Source of the DNA: Prorocentrum cordatum
Taxonomy: Eukaryota > Sar > Dinophyceae > Prorocentrales > Prorocentraceae
Length of the DNA: 64,000 nucleotides
Assembly: GCA_963575745.1 (NCBI GenBank)
Contig: CAUYUJ010008558.1
Location: 25,001-89,000 of the forward strand
Reading direction: 5' to 3'
Part shown: positions 53,050-62,390 of the stretch, one piece after another
How the letters are laid out: every line of letters starts with the position of its first letter
Numbering within the stretch: the stretch's first letter is position 1
Notes under the pieces: model-generated
What the model saw: the letters and a program-made list of their open reading frames with translations, nothing else
What the model was told of the DNA's origin: nothing
The model's database searches: none
Made by a program: the position numbers and the translations under genes

Positions 53050-53610
53050 CCCTGAGCGATTCTGGAAGGTCTGGGCTGCGAGCGAGGAATTACTTCGTCG
53101 TGGCAAGTTGTCAGGTTGGGCCCTCGGATGCTGGCTCGGTCATTCTGCTTTCTTGAGTCTGATCCAGAGAGGCCTCCTGTCCGTCTTTCACACCTGTTAC
53201 CGATTCTGTCGCACTCACTACACAGGTCGCGGTTCTCTGGCCTTCGGTTCGCGACGAGATCCGAGCCTGGGGCGGGGGGGGCCGGCGATCGTCCTGGCCC
53301 AGGACTGGGGGCGACGTTGGAGTGAGTTAGTGACCGAGAGCGACGACGCGAGTGAGCAGGGGCACGGAGTGTGCGCGTCCTCTTGGAGTCGCGCGCAAGC
53401 GTCGTCGGTTGGCTCTCATGCTAAGCGACAGCAAGAGCATTGTTTGGGCTTTCGCGAGGCCCCGCTCACGCGAGCTCCGTTTCCTCATTCATATCCGTCG
53501 GGCCGTGGCTTACAGCCAGGCGCGTAATGTAGCTTTCTGTTTTAGGTGGATCCCGAGTGAGTTGAACTCGGCGGACGAGCCCTCGCGTCGACGCGACCCC
53601 GATTTTCAGA
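53050..53610 (+). pseudogene. pol (RH): RT connection and shortened RNase H of YR element 2
   Basis: ERFWKVWAASEELLRRGKLS then GWALGCWLGHSAFLSLIQRG and LLSVFHTCYRF form the connection. SDDASEQGHGVCASSW carries the first RNase H Asp. After a frame change near 53390-53400 the sequence goes straight to RRLALMLSDSKSIVWAFAR (second Asp) and FRWIPSELNSADEPSRRRD. The helix with the catalytic Glu, expected between these, appears to be deleted. Confidence 0.65.
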
Positions 53611-53679
53611 AGAAGCCGACTGCGTGCTGGTCTCACCGCGCTCCTCCGTGCTCTACTCGGCTCAAGCCTGACCTCTTGG

Positions 53680-55020
53680 ATGCTTCCCCCTCAGGCCGTT
53701 CGCCGCGCCCTTGCCCTTGCCGTGATCCGGCTGACGTCTCCCGACGGTCCGAGTCAGAAGCGCCCGCGAGGGCTGGGGCCTCCCCTGAGCAGTGGAGCCG
53801 GGAGCGCGGCCCGCGAGGCGACCGTGCTAGAGCGGACTGCGAGGGCGCTGGCTCGCGCGAGCAACAAGGCGACTCGGCCGCGGCCCGCGGGTCAGGACGG
53901 GCTGGACTGCGCCCCAGCAGCGGGGCAGGCGCCGCGGGGGCGGGCCAGCGACAGCTCGAGCGGCAGGCCCCCGTCCGAGCCCGAGCCCGGCGCCGTCGGC
54001 GGAACGGCGCGGGGGCTGGCGAGGATGTCGCGGCGTCGACTGGCCGAGTACCTGGGGGTTGCGCTGGGCTTCGCGAGGGAGGGGCTCAGCCTGCTGGAGG
54101 CCATGGCGGTGTCGGACAACGCGCGGCGCTGCTACTCGAGCCACCTCCTGGACTTCGAGCGATTCGCCAAGGGGCACGACCCAGCGCTCGCGGGCGACGG
54201 CGACGTGGTCGACTGGCTCGTGAAGTTCTCCAACGCGAGCTCCCTCGGTGGACGGCAGCCGGATTGCGGGAAGAGGGTGCTGGCAGCTTTTGCGGTCCGC
54301 CACCCGGACTTCACCAAGGCCGGGTGGCCGCGGGCCTGGCGCTGCCTACGCGGGTGGCGCCGCCCGGCCCTTGGCCGCTCGATGCGGCGCCTGCCTCAGG
54401 CGGTGTGGAAGGCGATTGCCGCCGACCTCTGCCTGCGGGGCCACAGGCTGCTGGCCGTGGCGGTCTTGCCGGGCGTGGGGGCCCACCTGCGGTCGCGCAC
54501 AAGCTGATGGTGATGCAGCCCGAGGAGCTTGCTCCCCCGACGCGGGATGCGGCCAGGCGCTGGTCGCCGATCGGCGGCCCTCAGACGGGGAGCATCACCG
54601 CCAAGACAGGGGCTATGGACGACAGCGTGGTGCTGGGCTGCAAGTGGCAACAGGGGCTGACGCCACTCTGGTCGGCGTTGGCGGGGGCCCCTCGCGGGAA
54701 GCCGATCTGGCCCTTCACGTACACAGAGCTGGCGAAGGAGTTCAAAGAGACGCGCAGCCGACTCGGTGTCCCCGCGGCGCCCTGCATGCTGAGGCACAGC
54801 GGCCCTGGCATCGACAGGGCCATGCAGTTTCGGCCACCCGGCGGAGTGCGCAAGAGAGGGGGCGCTGGGCAAGCCACAAGTCGGTCGTGCGGCACGAGAA
54901 GGCGACGCGGCTGAGCAGGGCGTGGCGCGACTTCCCGAGGGTCAGCCAGAGGCGGTGCGAGGCGCTCGCCGCGCGCCTCGAGGAGCTACTGCTGCGTGGC
55001 GCAGACCGCGCTGCCAGCGG
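53680..55020 (+). pseudogene. Tyrosine recombinase of YR element 2, frameshifted
   Basis: The N-terminal part is in frame 1: MSRRRLAEYLGVALGFAREG, SDNARRCYSSHLLDFERFAK, DGDVVDWLVKFSNASSLGGR, ending AVLPGVGAHLRSRTS. A frameshift near 54495-54505 cuts through the first catalytic Arg block. Frame 0 continues HKLMVMQPEELAPPTRDAAR and CMLRHSGPGIDRAMQFR (Arg-His box). A second shift near 54840 leads to frame 2, ERGRWASHKSVVRHEKATRL. The position of the nucleophilic Tyr, as in SLRRYAK of element 1, reads His (VVRHEK). The protein would be inactive. Confidence 0.75.
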
Positions 55021-55760
55021 CACGGGGCGCCGCTGTGGAGTCAGTATCTGGGAGATTTTTTCGCTGGCGAAGACGGCGTCGCCCGCGCCAGCCGCCGCCT
55101 GGGCGTTCCCGCACGGACCTGGGAAGTCCGGGACGGCCCCTCTGGCGATCGGACGCGCCCGCCCGTGCTTCGGCGCGTGCGCCAAGGCGCCGGCGCGGGC
55201 AAGCTCCTTGCCGCGATGTTCGCACCTCCCTGCCAAACTTTCTCTGTGGCGAGAGACCGTGCTGCAGCGATTCGGACCCCTGAGTTCCCATGGGGAGCGC
55301 CCTGGTGTAGCACTCGTGATGATGTAGAGCTGGTAGAAGAAACGCCTGCCTCACCTCATGCCTCAACCTTACAAGTATTGCGCGCTAGAAAGATTCCTTG
55401 GATTCTCGAGAACCCGAACTCGTCTAAGATGTGGTATGTTCCGCAGGTGCACGCCCTAATTTTCTTGGCAAATGTCGAATCTGTAGTGTGCGACTTCTGC
55501 CAGTTTGGGACCCTTTGGAGAAAGCGCACCCGATTTACATGTCACTGGATCCCAAAGGCTGACCTGCGCGGCCGTCGACGCGCTTGCACAGGCAAGCGCG
55601 GCTTCTGCAGCGCAGCCGGGTGTAAACGCTGCCAGGTAGAAGGATCCGCGATGACACGCAGAGCCCAGCCTTACCCGAAAGAGCTTTGCCAGTCGTCAGT
55701 CCACTCCTTGCTGCATAAGGTTCGGAATGCTCAGATGAATTATTCCGACCTTGCTCTCGC
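54990..55760 (+). CDS. C5-DNA-methyltransferase-like domain of YR element 2
   Basis: About 250 residues in frame 1 after the recombinase. FLGD-like LGDFFAGEDGVARASRRLGV is the SAM-binding motif I. KLLAAMFAPPCQTFSVARDR carries the Pro-Cys catalytic motif IV of cytosine-C5 methyltransferases. KIPWILENPNSSKMWYVPQV has the ENx motif VI. FCQFGTLWRKRTRFTC, TGKRGFCSAAGCKRC and RRAQPYPKELC follow. The frame is continuous, unlike the rest of the element. It lacks an obvious target-recognition domain and is short for a free-standing enzyme. Some YR elements are known to carry methyltransferase domains, usually annotated as adenine type; the PPC motif argues for C5 here. Confidence 0.75.
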
Positions 55761-55850
55761 AGCCCGCCATCCTTCCGCACAGCCTGCCCAAACATCTTTC
55801 CCGAATTCGAGGATTTCCCTTCTTCGGGGCGTTTTCGGGACTTGCCCAAG

Positions 55851-55940
55851 CCCGTTGGCGGCCGGGTCGCTGCCGCCAAGACGCGCGTGGCTTCTACGAT
55901 ACGTATCGGATCCGCAGAAAAAAAGGAATCGCCAGTGATA
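55851..55940 (+). repeat. Split direct repeat B1 of YR element 2
   Basis: Matches 56121-56206. Both copies start CCCGTTGGCGGCCGGGTCGC and share GCCGCCAAGACGCGCGTGGC then TTCTACGA. They diverge by small gaps near the end (CCAGTGATA here, CCAGTGCTA there). Confidence 0.9.
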
Positions 55941-56065
55941 GAGGGGTGCGTGCACATATCTATCTTTGGAGGTTCGTGAAAAATCGACGTGCTTTAAACG
56001 AGGTCCGTCTGCAACTATCTCTTTTTTTCTCTCTCTCTCTCTCTCTCTCAAGTCTGCTGCTTCGG
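55941..56065 (+). repeat. Split direct repeat A2 of YR element 2
   Basis: Second copy of A, directly adjoining B1. It has the same ATCGACGTGCTTTAAACGAG core and a shorter TC tract. Confidence 0.9.
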
Positions 56066-56120
56066 CCCGCCCACCCACTCCAGGACTTTTTAAGGCTTGG
56101 TCCAGGGGTGCTGGCGCAAC

Positions 56121-56206
56121 CCCGTTGGCGGCCGGGTCGCTGCCGCCAAGACGCGCGTGGCTTCTACGAGACGTATCTTATCCGCAGAGAAGGAAGCCCC
56201 AGTGCT
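56121..56206 (+). repeat. Split direct repeat B2 of YR element 2
   Basis: Second copy of B, separated from A2 by about 55 bp. It marks the right end of the element. Confidence 0.88.
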
Positions 56207-56279
56207 ATGTATACTATTCTCTTAACAGTCCCATAATGTTTATTCATTCCATCCTTATCGACATTATACGGATCCCCCT

Positions 56280-56975
56280 TCCCCCACCCCCTTCTCCACA
56301 TCATCATCCTCCACGTTATTCCCATGCTCCTCCCCCAACTCCTTGTTCTCCTCCTCCGCCTCGTCCTCCTGCTCCTCCCCCTCCTCCTCGTCCACGTTCT
56401 CGTCCTCGACATTATCCTTCTCCTCCTCGTCCTGCTCCTTCTCCTCCTCTTCATTCCCTCCTCCTCCTCCTCCTCCTCCTCCTCCTCCCCCTCCTCCTCT
56501 TCCCGTCCTCCTCCTTCTCCTCGTCCTCCTCCTCCTCCTCATCATCATCCGTGTTTTGCCGCTTCCTCCTCCTCCGCCTCCTCCTCTTTCTCCTTTCCTC
56601 CTCCTCCTCCTTCTCCGCATCCTCCTCCTCCTCCACCTCCTTTTCCTCCCTCCTCCTCCTCCTCCGGAGGAGGAGGAGGAATAAGAACAGGAGGAGGAGA
56701 AGGAGGGAAAGGAGGAGGAAGAGGAGTAAGAGGAAGAGGAGGAGAAGAAGGAGGACGAGGAGGAGGATGAAAAGAGAGAGAGAGGAGGAATAGGAAGAGG
56801 AGGAGAAGGAGGAGGAGGAGGAAGAGGAAGAGGAGGAGGACGAGGAGGACTGGGAGGACGAGGAGGATTGGGAGGACGAGGAGGAAGAGGAGGAGGAGGA
56901 GGACGAGGAGGAGGAGGAGGAGGAGGACGAGGAGGAAGAGGATGGAGGAGGAGGAGGAGGAGGAGGAGGAACGTT
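56280..56975. repeat. (TCC)n to (GGA)n palindromic tract
   Basis: About 385 bp of TCC/CTC repeat on the plus strand, then about 310 bp of GGA repeat. The turning point at 56651-56680 is a perfect 30-bp palindrome centred at 56665/56666. Single strands could fold into a long hairpin. Glu/Arg or Ser/Pro-rich frames on both strands are artefacts. Confidence 0.9.
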
Positions 56976-57411
56976 TAGGAACGGTTGGTTTCACCAGAGG
57001 CCCAATCGGGCCACGCACCCCAGGCGCGGAGGACGAACACCACGCAGGCACCGAGGCCCCATGCGTGCCCCCCGTTCCCCAAGCCTTAGTTGCGGGGCCC
57101 TCATGGGGACTGGTGCAGGCTTGGGCTCGGTTCGAGAGCTCCCATGCCCGAGGGACTGTGCTACACCCGACGACGCACACGCACCCCTGGGCAGGCACCG
57201 AGGCCCTTACCCAGACATGCACGCGCGCCGATACAGGTTCACAACCTACGTACACTCGACGGGTCCCCTCACAAATCAGTCCACGCCTGCGGCTAAGCAT
57301 GTTGCGCACCCCGCGCCGCGGGTCCATCGAGCCACAGTTGATGGGAACCCGCTCAGTTAGAGTGCTCGCTGGAGACGACGACGAACGCCCCAAGCAGCAT
57401 GGCCACGACGG

Positions 57412-58158
57412 TCACCAGGCTGCCGTCGCAATTGAGCCCCAGCATTCCACTTGGCGCACTCGGCCCTCATCCCATCCGCTTGCGCATGCGGGTGACACCG
57501 GCATCATCGTCCCACCGGCTGCCAGCCCAGGGAGTGCACCCCAGCCCAGCCCCCGCAGCGACTCCTGCATGGGGAGCTTCAGGTAGAGGTCGTGCTCCAA
57601 CCAGGTCTGGCGCCGCATGCCGTCGAGGCGGATCCGCGCCCGCAGGGGGCCTGCCCCGAGGAGCTCCCCCAGCCGCCCCTCACGCTTCCCGGACACCACG
57701 AGAATCCACTGCGTCTCGAACCCGCCCTGCCCCGCCTCGATTTTGTCCTTCATCATCTCCTTCTCCCTGGCTGCCGAGCCCGCCCGCGCCGTGGGCGCCG
57801 CGCCCCCGCGCTGCCGGTCCAGCTGCTTCACGGACTCCTCGTCATCCTTCTCCTTCCTCGGTTCCTCGTCCTGGTCGTCGTCTTCCCCGTTGGTGGCTGG
57901 GCCCACGAGCCGCGGGAACTTGGGGACCGTCCCTAATGCCTCCGCGGCCGCGAAGCAGCTGGTCGCGTAATCGCTGGGTTCATTCATGTCTTTTTCCCCC
58001 TGGCCGAGTTTCTTGGACTTCGTCGCCGAGCCCAGGGCCGCCGCCACCTCTAGCTGGGCCCCGACCCTCGGCACCACGATGCTTTCGGGGTTGGAAGCGA
58101 GCCGCGGGCAGCCTCGTAAGGCGACTGCAGAACGCCCCTGGGGAACACAGCCGACCAA
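57412..58158 (-). CDS. Unidentified minus-strand ORF, possible host gene or retrogene
   Basis: About 248 codons from a GTG-like start. The composition is protein-like and not repetitive: an N-terminal region, an acidic linker (DDDQDEEPRKEKDDEESVKQ), then QWILVVSGKREGRLGELLGA, RIRLDGMRRQTWLEHDLYLK and LPMQESLRGLGWGALPGLAA. It ends in IATAAW and a stop. In the next frame the same DNA reads LVTVVAMLLGAFVVVSS, a hydrophobic segment with a following stop, so the real C-terminus may be a membrane anchor reached by a one-base shift. I do not recognise the family. No SL relic or poly(A) was found nearby. Confidence 0.4.
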   Translation of the reverse strand: MVGCVPQGRSAVALRGCPRLASNPESIVVPRVGAQLEVAAALGSATKSKKLGQGEKDMNEPSDYATSCFAAAEALGTVPKFPRLVGPATNGEDDDQDEEPRKEKDDEESVKQLDRQRGGAAPTARAGSAAREKEMMKDKIEAGQGGFETQWILVVSGKREGRLGELLGAGPLRARIRLDGMRRQTWLEHDLYLKLPMQESLRGLGWGALPGLAAGGTMMPVSPACASGWDEGRVRQVECWGSIATAAW

Positions 58159-58244
58159 CGCAACTTATAGATTTTCGCGTTCCTTGCGACACATCTTCGA
58201 GGCGCCAATATAGGATTTTGTGGACGAGGTTCAAGTATCATTAA

Positions 58245-59495
58245 GCGTAGCGTGATGTATCACTTCGCTGATGTGGCGCCACAGCCGTGCGCTGCAGCAC
58301 GCGCTATTGTACAACATCGCTGTCGCATGCCGTAGACTGGACAGGGTGCAAATCTTGGGGTCGTTTTGGCGCTGTCGTGTGCTGTCTTGGCTCTTCGGCC
58401 CGCTTGGCTGTGGCCTGGGTGGACTTGGCCCCCTCTCGAAGGTCAGACGAGATGTTCGGTCGCTAGTTGGGCCTCCTTGTTTATCGGCGACGCATGGCCA
58501 AACAGGATTGTATTGGGGCCCTCCTGAGCCGTTTGGGGGGGGGCCTCTTGGGGTTGTTACCGGCCGCCTTGCAACCGTTTGGGGCCCTCGCTGGGCTCCT
58601 CGGGCCTCCCTCCCACGCCCCCAGGCGCATTGGTTTGAGCCATCCTGAGTCGACGGGCTGAGGAATTCCACATAAAAACACAGAGTTGCCGCAACATTCT
58701 TATTGATCGTGGCCTTCCTGGACGCCCCCCCCGGTCTTCTCCCCAGTGTTTCGGTAGCTTCTCGGGCCTCCCTCTGGCGATTCCTGGGGTCTTTTTGGGG
58801 CCAGTCGGGGTGCCTCTTGAGGCAGTTGTGGGCCCTCTTGGCGGCTCTGGTAGTTTTCCTTGGCAATATTGGGCAGTGTGGGTATAAGGTTCCATCATCA
58901 TCGTCGTCGTCACCATCATAGAGTTGGGTTTGGGCCCTCTTGGAGCCCTTTGGGGCCCTTTTGGAGCCCTCTTGGAACCCTCTTGGGGCCCCCTTCGAGC
59001 CCTCTGGGGGCTCCCAGAAAGTTTCCGAGGGACATCCGGGGAGGTGGAGGGGGGGTGGAGGGGGGGGAGGGGGAGGTGGAGGGGGTGGTGGAGGGGGGTG
59101 GTGGAGGGGTGGGTGGAAGGGAGTGGAGGGGTGGGTGGGGGGGTTGGGACGAACCCCAGGGGAGGGGCGAAAAGGGCGGGGGGGAGGAGGGGGGAGGGAG
59201 CAGGGGGCCACAGGGCCAAATGGAGCAGGGGAGCGGCGGGCCACGACGAGGCAGGGCGGGAAAATCCTGCCCCCCTGGCAGTTGCGCAGGGGGGGAGAGC
59301 GTGCCCCTTTGCTTCCTTCCATTCTTCCTTCCGGCCTTGCCTCCCTCCCTCTCTCCTTCTCGCCCCCCCCCTTCTGTCGATGGTCCGCCCTGCCCCTCCT
59401 ACTCCTGCTCCCCTCCCTCCACGACCCTTCGACACGCCCGACCTGTGTACCTAGGCGGTGTTCCCTACGGCAGTATTGGTGGGCCAACGTACTGC
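58245..59495. other. Repeat-rich, no supported gene
   Basis: CTTGGGGCC-type units lie at 58780-59000, as at 28380-30050. G-rich GGGGTGGAGGGG tracts lie at 59040-59200 and a TC/CCT-rich part at 59330-59430. The long minus-strand frame through this area is Pro/Arg-rich and compositional. Confidence 0.6.
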
Positions 59496-59499
59496 GTCC

Positions 59500-59815
59500 G
59501 GGTAAACAGGTACAGCCTGTACCTGTAGAAGCAATTTGGCTTCTACAGGTACTGGCTGTACCTGTAGAACCAGTTTGGGGTAAACAGGTAGAGGCTGTAC
59601 CTGTAGAAGCCGTTGTCCCTTCAGGTACTCCCTCGGGGTAAACAGGTACAGGCTGCACCTGTTTACCCCACTCGTTTGGTGTGTTTTTTCGAAGGGAAGG
59701 GGGGTAAACAGGTGCAGGTCGTACCTGTAGAAGCAGTTTGGCTTCTATAGGTACTGGCTGTACCTGTAGAAGCAATTTGGGGTAAACAGGTTCTTGCTCT
59801 ACCTGTAGATTTGGC
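59500..59815. repeat. Nested ACAGGTAC hairpin array
   Basis: Repeated GTAAACAGGTAC, CTGTACCTGTAGAAGC and GGCTTCTACAGGTACTGG blocks in alternating orientation. Exact inverted pairs include 59506-59514/59518-59526, 59525-59532/59539-59546 and 59541-59552/59558-59569. The array can form several overlapping hairpins. Confidence 0.88.
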
Positions 59816-60855
59816 TTGCCTCCCCCCCCCCCGTGTAGTGGTCGACCTGTAGAGGTTGACGGGTGTACCTGGCCCCCCTGGTGGTCCATGTGGGTATGGC
59901 GAGCACGGGTTGGGGGGGCAGTCCAGGAGCCTCTGTGGGGTACCGAGCTGACCTTTGGCGCCCCCGTGCCCTGCTGCGCACGATTTGGGGGGGGGTCCGA
60001 GCACCAAAATACGGGGATTGCTGAGTCCTCCTGCGGGCCTCTGGGGGCCGCCCGAAGTGCGCCTCGACTGGATCTCCTTTGCAGGCAATTCAAGTCGATC
60101 GAAACACCGACGAGGAGGGTGGGAGGAGGAGGAGGAGGAGGAGGAGGGAGGGAGGGGGGGGGGAGGAGGAGGAGGAGGAGGAGAGAGGAGGGAGGAGGAG
60201 GCGGAGGAAGAAAATGGAGGTCCCCTGGAAGTTACTAGAGGAGATTTAGTAAGAGAGGGAATGAGTTAGGAGGGAGGGGCAGGAGAAATGCGAAGAGGAG
60301 GACGGGGGAGGGGAGAGCGTAGATCTCCCGTCAGCTTCGTCTCGGGCATTCTCGGAAGCACTAGTAGAAGGAAATCTTCGAGGGGGGACAAGATGTGCTC
60401 GCGGGCGTCTCAGAATTCTGATATTTTGAAGGGGGGAAGCGCACGGAAGAGGCGCAAAGCGCATGCAATGCTACCGGTTCTCACATGATGACAACAACGA
60501 TGAGTTTGGGCAACAAAATCTCTAGTGCCTGGGGTTTCCGTTGGAGAGGTGGCGGGTTCCCCCCACGATTGCGGTACGTGTTTTCGGCCATGGCTCATTG
60601 GTGAGCCCCCCCATCGATAACCTCGCCCTCCGAAGAAAGGCCGTTGTACGCAATGTTCCGAGCTCCGTCGGGGTACTCCTGTGGTCGATGGGTCAGGCGC
60701 CTGGCCGGGCGCTCGGGCCTGGGTCGCAGTCGTGGCCGATTTGTGCTCGCCGCCCCTATCCCCTTCTTCCCCAGCCGCCTCGCCCCCCTTACATTCCCTT
60801 ACATCCTTTCCCACTTCCTCCTCCACTTCCTTTTCTTTTTCTCCCTTCCACACCT
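59816..60855. other. No supported gene; GGA tract
   Basis: Mostly unique GC-rich DNA with C and G runs. A GGA-rich tract lies at 60110-60225. Pyrimidine-rich sequence at 60770-60855 leads into the SL relic. Confidence 0.5.
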
Positions 60856-60876
60856 TCCGTTGCCATTTTGGCTCAG
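60856..60876 (+). other. Spliced-leader relic, plus strand
   Basis: TCCGTTGCCATTTTGGCTCA-G differs from DinoSL by one base (GTTGCC for GTAGCC) and lacks one A before the last G. It is preceded by a TCC/CTT-rich stretch, as are the other SL relics. Confidence 0.8.
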
Positions 60877-61085
60877 CTCTTTACGGTTTATGGCCGATGC
60901 CCGGATCCATCGGGCTACATTGCAAAACAATATTGCACGGCCGGCGCAAGTCGACGCATGAGTCGTGCTCGGTCAAGCCGTCACCGATAGACCGTGCGAC
61001 ACGCCCTGTTCGGACGGTCGGTTTGGGGCGCCAGGCGGGCAGAAATTGCGTTTATATGGCCGCAACCTGAGGGCGCCCTGATTGC

Positions 61086-61205
61086 ATGCGGCGGAGAAGT
61101 ATCACAGCGTCGCCGAACGTGCAAGCGCAACACGGCGCGATTCCAGACGGCGCGGTGCCCGAGACGCGCAGGTCGTTCGGACGTCCACGCGAACCAGCAA
61201 AGAAG
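61086..61205 (+). CDS. Possible short coding exon downstream of the SL relic
   Basis: An ATG frame (MRRRSITASPNVQAQHGAIP...) runs open to GAAG|GTAAGT at 61201-61209, a strong-looking 5' splice site. The SL relic at 60856 is about 210 bp upstream. Upstream ATGs in other frames end quickly. Splicing after an SL relic would mean an intron gained or kept in a retroposed locus, so this is tentative. Confidence 0.25.
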
Positions 61206-61342
61206 GTAAGTCACGCTGCCCAGCTTCCTTGCCCGCCCCTCTTTAGGGGCTTCTGCAGTCGCTGCCCCCTGTTCGCTTCAACGTCGGGGACGACCCCGCC
61301 GTTCCCTTCGACGACCCTGCCCACGCCGGTCTTACCCCTCTG

Positions 61343-62331
61343 TCAGCGGTTCGTTGGCCCACTCGTCCCCTTGCCGTGCTTCTCGACCTTCTGGGTCTCG
61401 ATCTTCGGCTCATGGACGATGGGCTCCGCCTTCGCCGCGGACTCGGTCTCGCCGGGCCTGGGCCCGTAGTCGTGCACCATGGGCTCGCGTACGAGGCCGC
61501 CTTGCGTCTGCTCCCCCATCGCCTCGACAGCCGTCGCCGAGTCCAAGGCAGCGACCCTCTCGACCGCGGCCTTCACGTGGCCCTGCTGCACAAACTCGCC
61601 GTTCTTCACCTCGCCGCTGCTCTCAGTCATCTCGCCACGAGCGCCCCGATGATCGCCGCCCGCATCCACTCCGCGAGCGTCGCGACGGTCGTCCGCTTCC
61701 ACGCCCAGGAGAGCCGCTTCAGAGCCCTGCGCGAGTTCCTTCAAGCGCCTCCTGGCAGCCCAAGCCGCAGCTCTGGCCTCCATGAGCTGATCCGCCAGCT
61801 CGGGGGCCAGGTTCGCCTCCTCGGTCACCATCCAGAGGTGCAATGCATTCTCCTCGATGTCCTGCACCTCGGCCTTCTCATGAGGCACGTCCCGCTCGTT
61901 CGCGTTCTCGCCCTCTGCGTCGGCCTCCGCGGCCGCGGGCGCCAGGCGGATCTCCACGTCGGGCCTCTACACCTGCCCCTCCTCCTTCTCCTCCTCCTCC
62001 TCCTCCTCCTCCTCCTCCTCCTCCTCCTCGACCACTGCGTCGAGGTCGCCGATGAACACCTCGAGGGGGGTGGGGGGGGGCGCGCCGCTGCGGCCCGTGC
62101 CCCGCAAACCCCGCGGTCGCGCCGCTCCAGCAGCGCCAGCGCGCTGGCGATGAGCCGTTCCCCAAGCAGCTGCGAGCGGAGTTCCAGCACCTGTCCTGCG
62201 CCCAGTTCCAAGCGCGCCACCAGCCCCACGCCGCGCACCTCGGGCATGGGAGCGGCCGCCACCGGGCCACAGCTGCTCAGCGCCCGCCCATGACGTCCTG
62301 CGTAGCACACGAGGCCTCTTGGGGGTCCCCT
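61343..62331 (-). pseudogene. SL-capped retrogene relic, unidentified protein
   Basis: Reading leftwards from the SL relic, one frame gives GLVCYAGRHGRALSSCG then MPEVRGVGLVARLELGAGQV and LELRSQLLGERLIASALALL to about 62100. A second frame gives TPLEVFIGDLDAVV followed by a poly-Glu run (CTC repeat, 61980-62030). A third carries EIRLAPAAAEADAEGENANE, EVQDIEENALHLWMVTEEAN, LAPELADQLMEARAAAWAAR and ends at 61343. The sequence is acidic, helical and single-copy-like, consistent with one intronless cDNA copy now frameshifted around the Glu repeat. I do not recognise the family. Confidence 0.5.
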
Positions 62332-62339
62332 GGGCTGTG

Positions 62340-62390
62340 CTTGGGCCAAATGGCTTGAGCTCAACTGGCTTGAGCCAAAATGGCTACGGA
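62340..62390 (-). other. Triple spliced-leader relic, minus strand
   Basis: The complement of 62369-62390 is an exact 22-nt DinoSL. It is followed by shortened relics CCAGTTGAGCTCAAG (62354-62368) and CCATTTGGCCCAAG (62340-62353), possibly a fourth decayed one. It is preceded on that strand by a long CTC/TCC tract (62391-62570). Confidence 0.95.

Larger units (their letters stand above)
50091..56206 (+). mobile_element. Tyrosine-recombinase retrotransposon 2, decayed
   Basis: It has the same layout as element 1: A1 (50091-50217), gag, RT, RNase H, YR, methyltransferase-like domain, B1 (55851-55940), A2 (55941-56065), B2 (56121-56206). The repeats differ completely in sequence from those of element 1, so this is another family. 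It has multiple frameshifts, an RT motif C changed to HVGS, a probable loss of the recombinase Tyr, and a shortened RNase H. Left of A1 is a CAT tract. To the right is unrelated AT-richer DNA, then TCC repeats. Confidence 0.85.

Noticed and set aside
53700-54490. Frame 0 Arg/Gly-rich protein joining RNase H to recombinase
   Set aside because: In this stretch the real recombinase N-terminus is in frame 1; the frame 0 reading is its shadow.
56164-56970. Glu/Arg-rich and Ser-rich proteins on both strands
   Set aside because: They are translations of the TCC/GGA mirror tract.
58231-60093. A 620-codon open frame on the minus strand
   Set aside because: It spans G/C-run tracts, CTTGGG-type repeats and the hairpin array, is Pro/Arg/Gly-rich throughout and shows no domain. 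It is compositional.
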